The position numbers and the translations under genes were made by a program. Shown here piece by piece: positions 13,031 through 13,061 of a stretch of 13,061 nt of DNA. The notes beneath the pieces are model-generated. The model saw nothing but the letters and a program-made list of their open reading frames with translations, was not told where the DNA came from and searched no databases. The stretch's first letter is position 1. Each line of letters starts with the position of its first letter. The stretch is from NCBI GenBank assembly GCA_002492295.1, contig DKYC01000079.1:1-13061 (forward strand). The letters run 5' to 3'. The DNA comes from Lachnospiraceae bacterium UBA7110. GTDB taxonomy: Bacteria > Bacillota > Clostridia > Lachnospirales > Lachnospiraceae.

Positions 13031-13061
13031 CGAGTAGGGAAGATTCTTCTTCCCCTACTCG
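13031..13061. repeat. Long hairpin at the right edge of the window
   Basis: Arms CGAGTAGGGAAGA (13031-13043) and TCTTCCCCTACTCG (13048-13061) pair over 13 bases with one bulged base and a four-base loop. No thymine run follows on the minus strand, and the plus-strand continuation is outside the window. It may be a terminator of a gene beyond the edge, or a copy of a dispersed palindromic repeat. Confidence 0.6.

Noticed and set aside
12948..13061. Minus-strand reading frame open to the right edge, ending just before spoIIIAA
   Set aside because: It runs through the terminal hairpin and the sigma-E promoter, is rich in Arg without a recognisable motif, and resembles no expected neighbour. Probably non-coding.

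Overview
The window is a core-chromosome segment of an endospore-forming low-to-mid GC Firmicute, most likely Lachnospiraceae or a close Clostridia relative. The evidence is a complete spoIIIA sporulation operon, protein sequences typical of that group, and the neighbourhood asp23/yqhY-nusB-xseA, which lies near spoIIIA in many Firmicutes. I infer the taxon from gene content and protein style, not from a marker RNA. I see no tRNA, rRNA, CRISPR array, transposase or phage gene.

Right part (about 7920-13061, minus strand). spoIIIAA, AB, AC, AD, AE, AF, AG and AH form one tight operon with overlaps or gaps of 16-40 bp, apart from a 97-bp gap before spoIIIAH. These genes make the mother-cell half of the SpoIIIA-SpoIIQ channel that joins mother cell and forespore after engulfment. 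A good sigma-E type promoter lies just upstream of spoIIIAA, and a second promoter-like sequence sits in the gap before spoIIIAH. A long hairpin closes the window at the right edge.

Middle (about 5655-7920). One methyl-accepting chemotaxis protein gene is the only plus-strand gene. It converges on spoIIIAH, and a strong bidirectional terminator hairpin separates the two. It diverges from deoB across a 480-bp intergenic region that holds promoter-like sequences for both directions and several inverted repeats.

Left part (1-5654, minus strand). deoB (phosphopentomutase), prfC (peptide chain release factor 3), a transglutaminase-like lipoprotein gene, asp23/yqhY, nusB and the 5' part of xseA run in one direction with short gaps. 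A promoter precedes deoB, and another with an operator-like inverted repeat precedes asp23. These genes cover nucleoside salvage, translation termination, an uncharacterised cell-surface protein, envelope homeostasis, rRNA antitermination and DNA repair.

The genes themselves are conserved. The least-explained parts are the deoB/chemoreceptor intergenic region, the transglutaminase-like lipoprotein, the extra promoter before spoIIIAH, the short SpoIIIAF, and the palindromes at the asp23 promoter and the right edge. I found no clear new multi-gene system.
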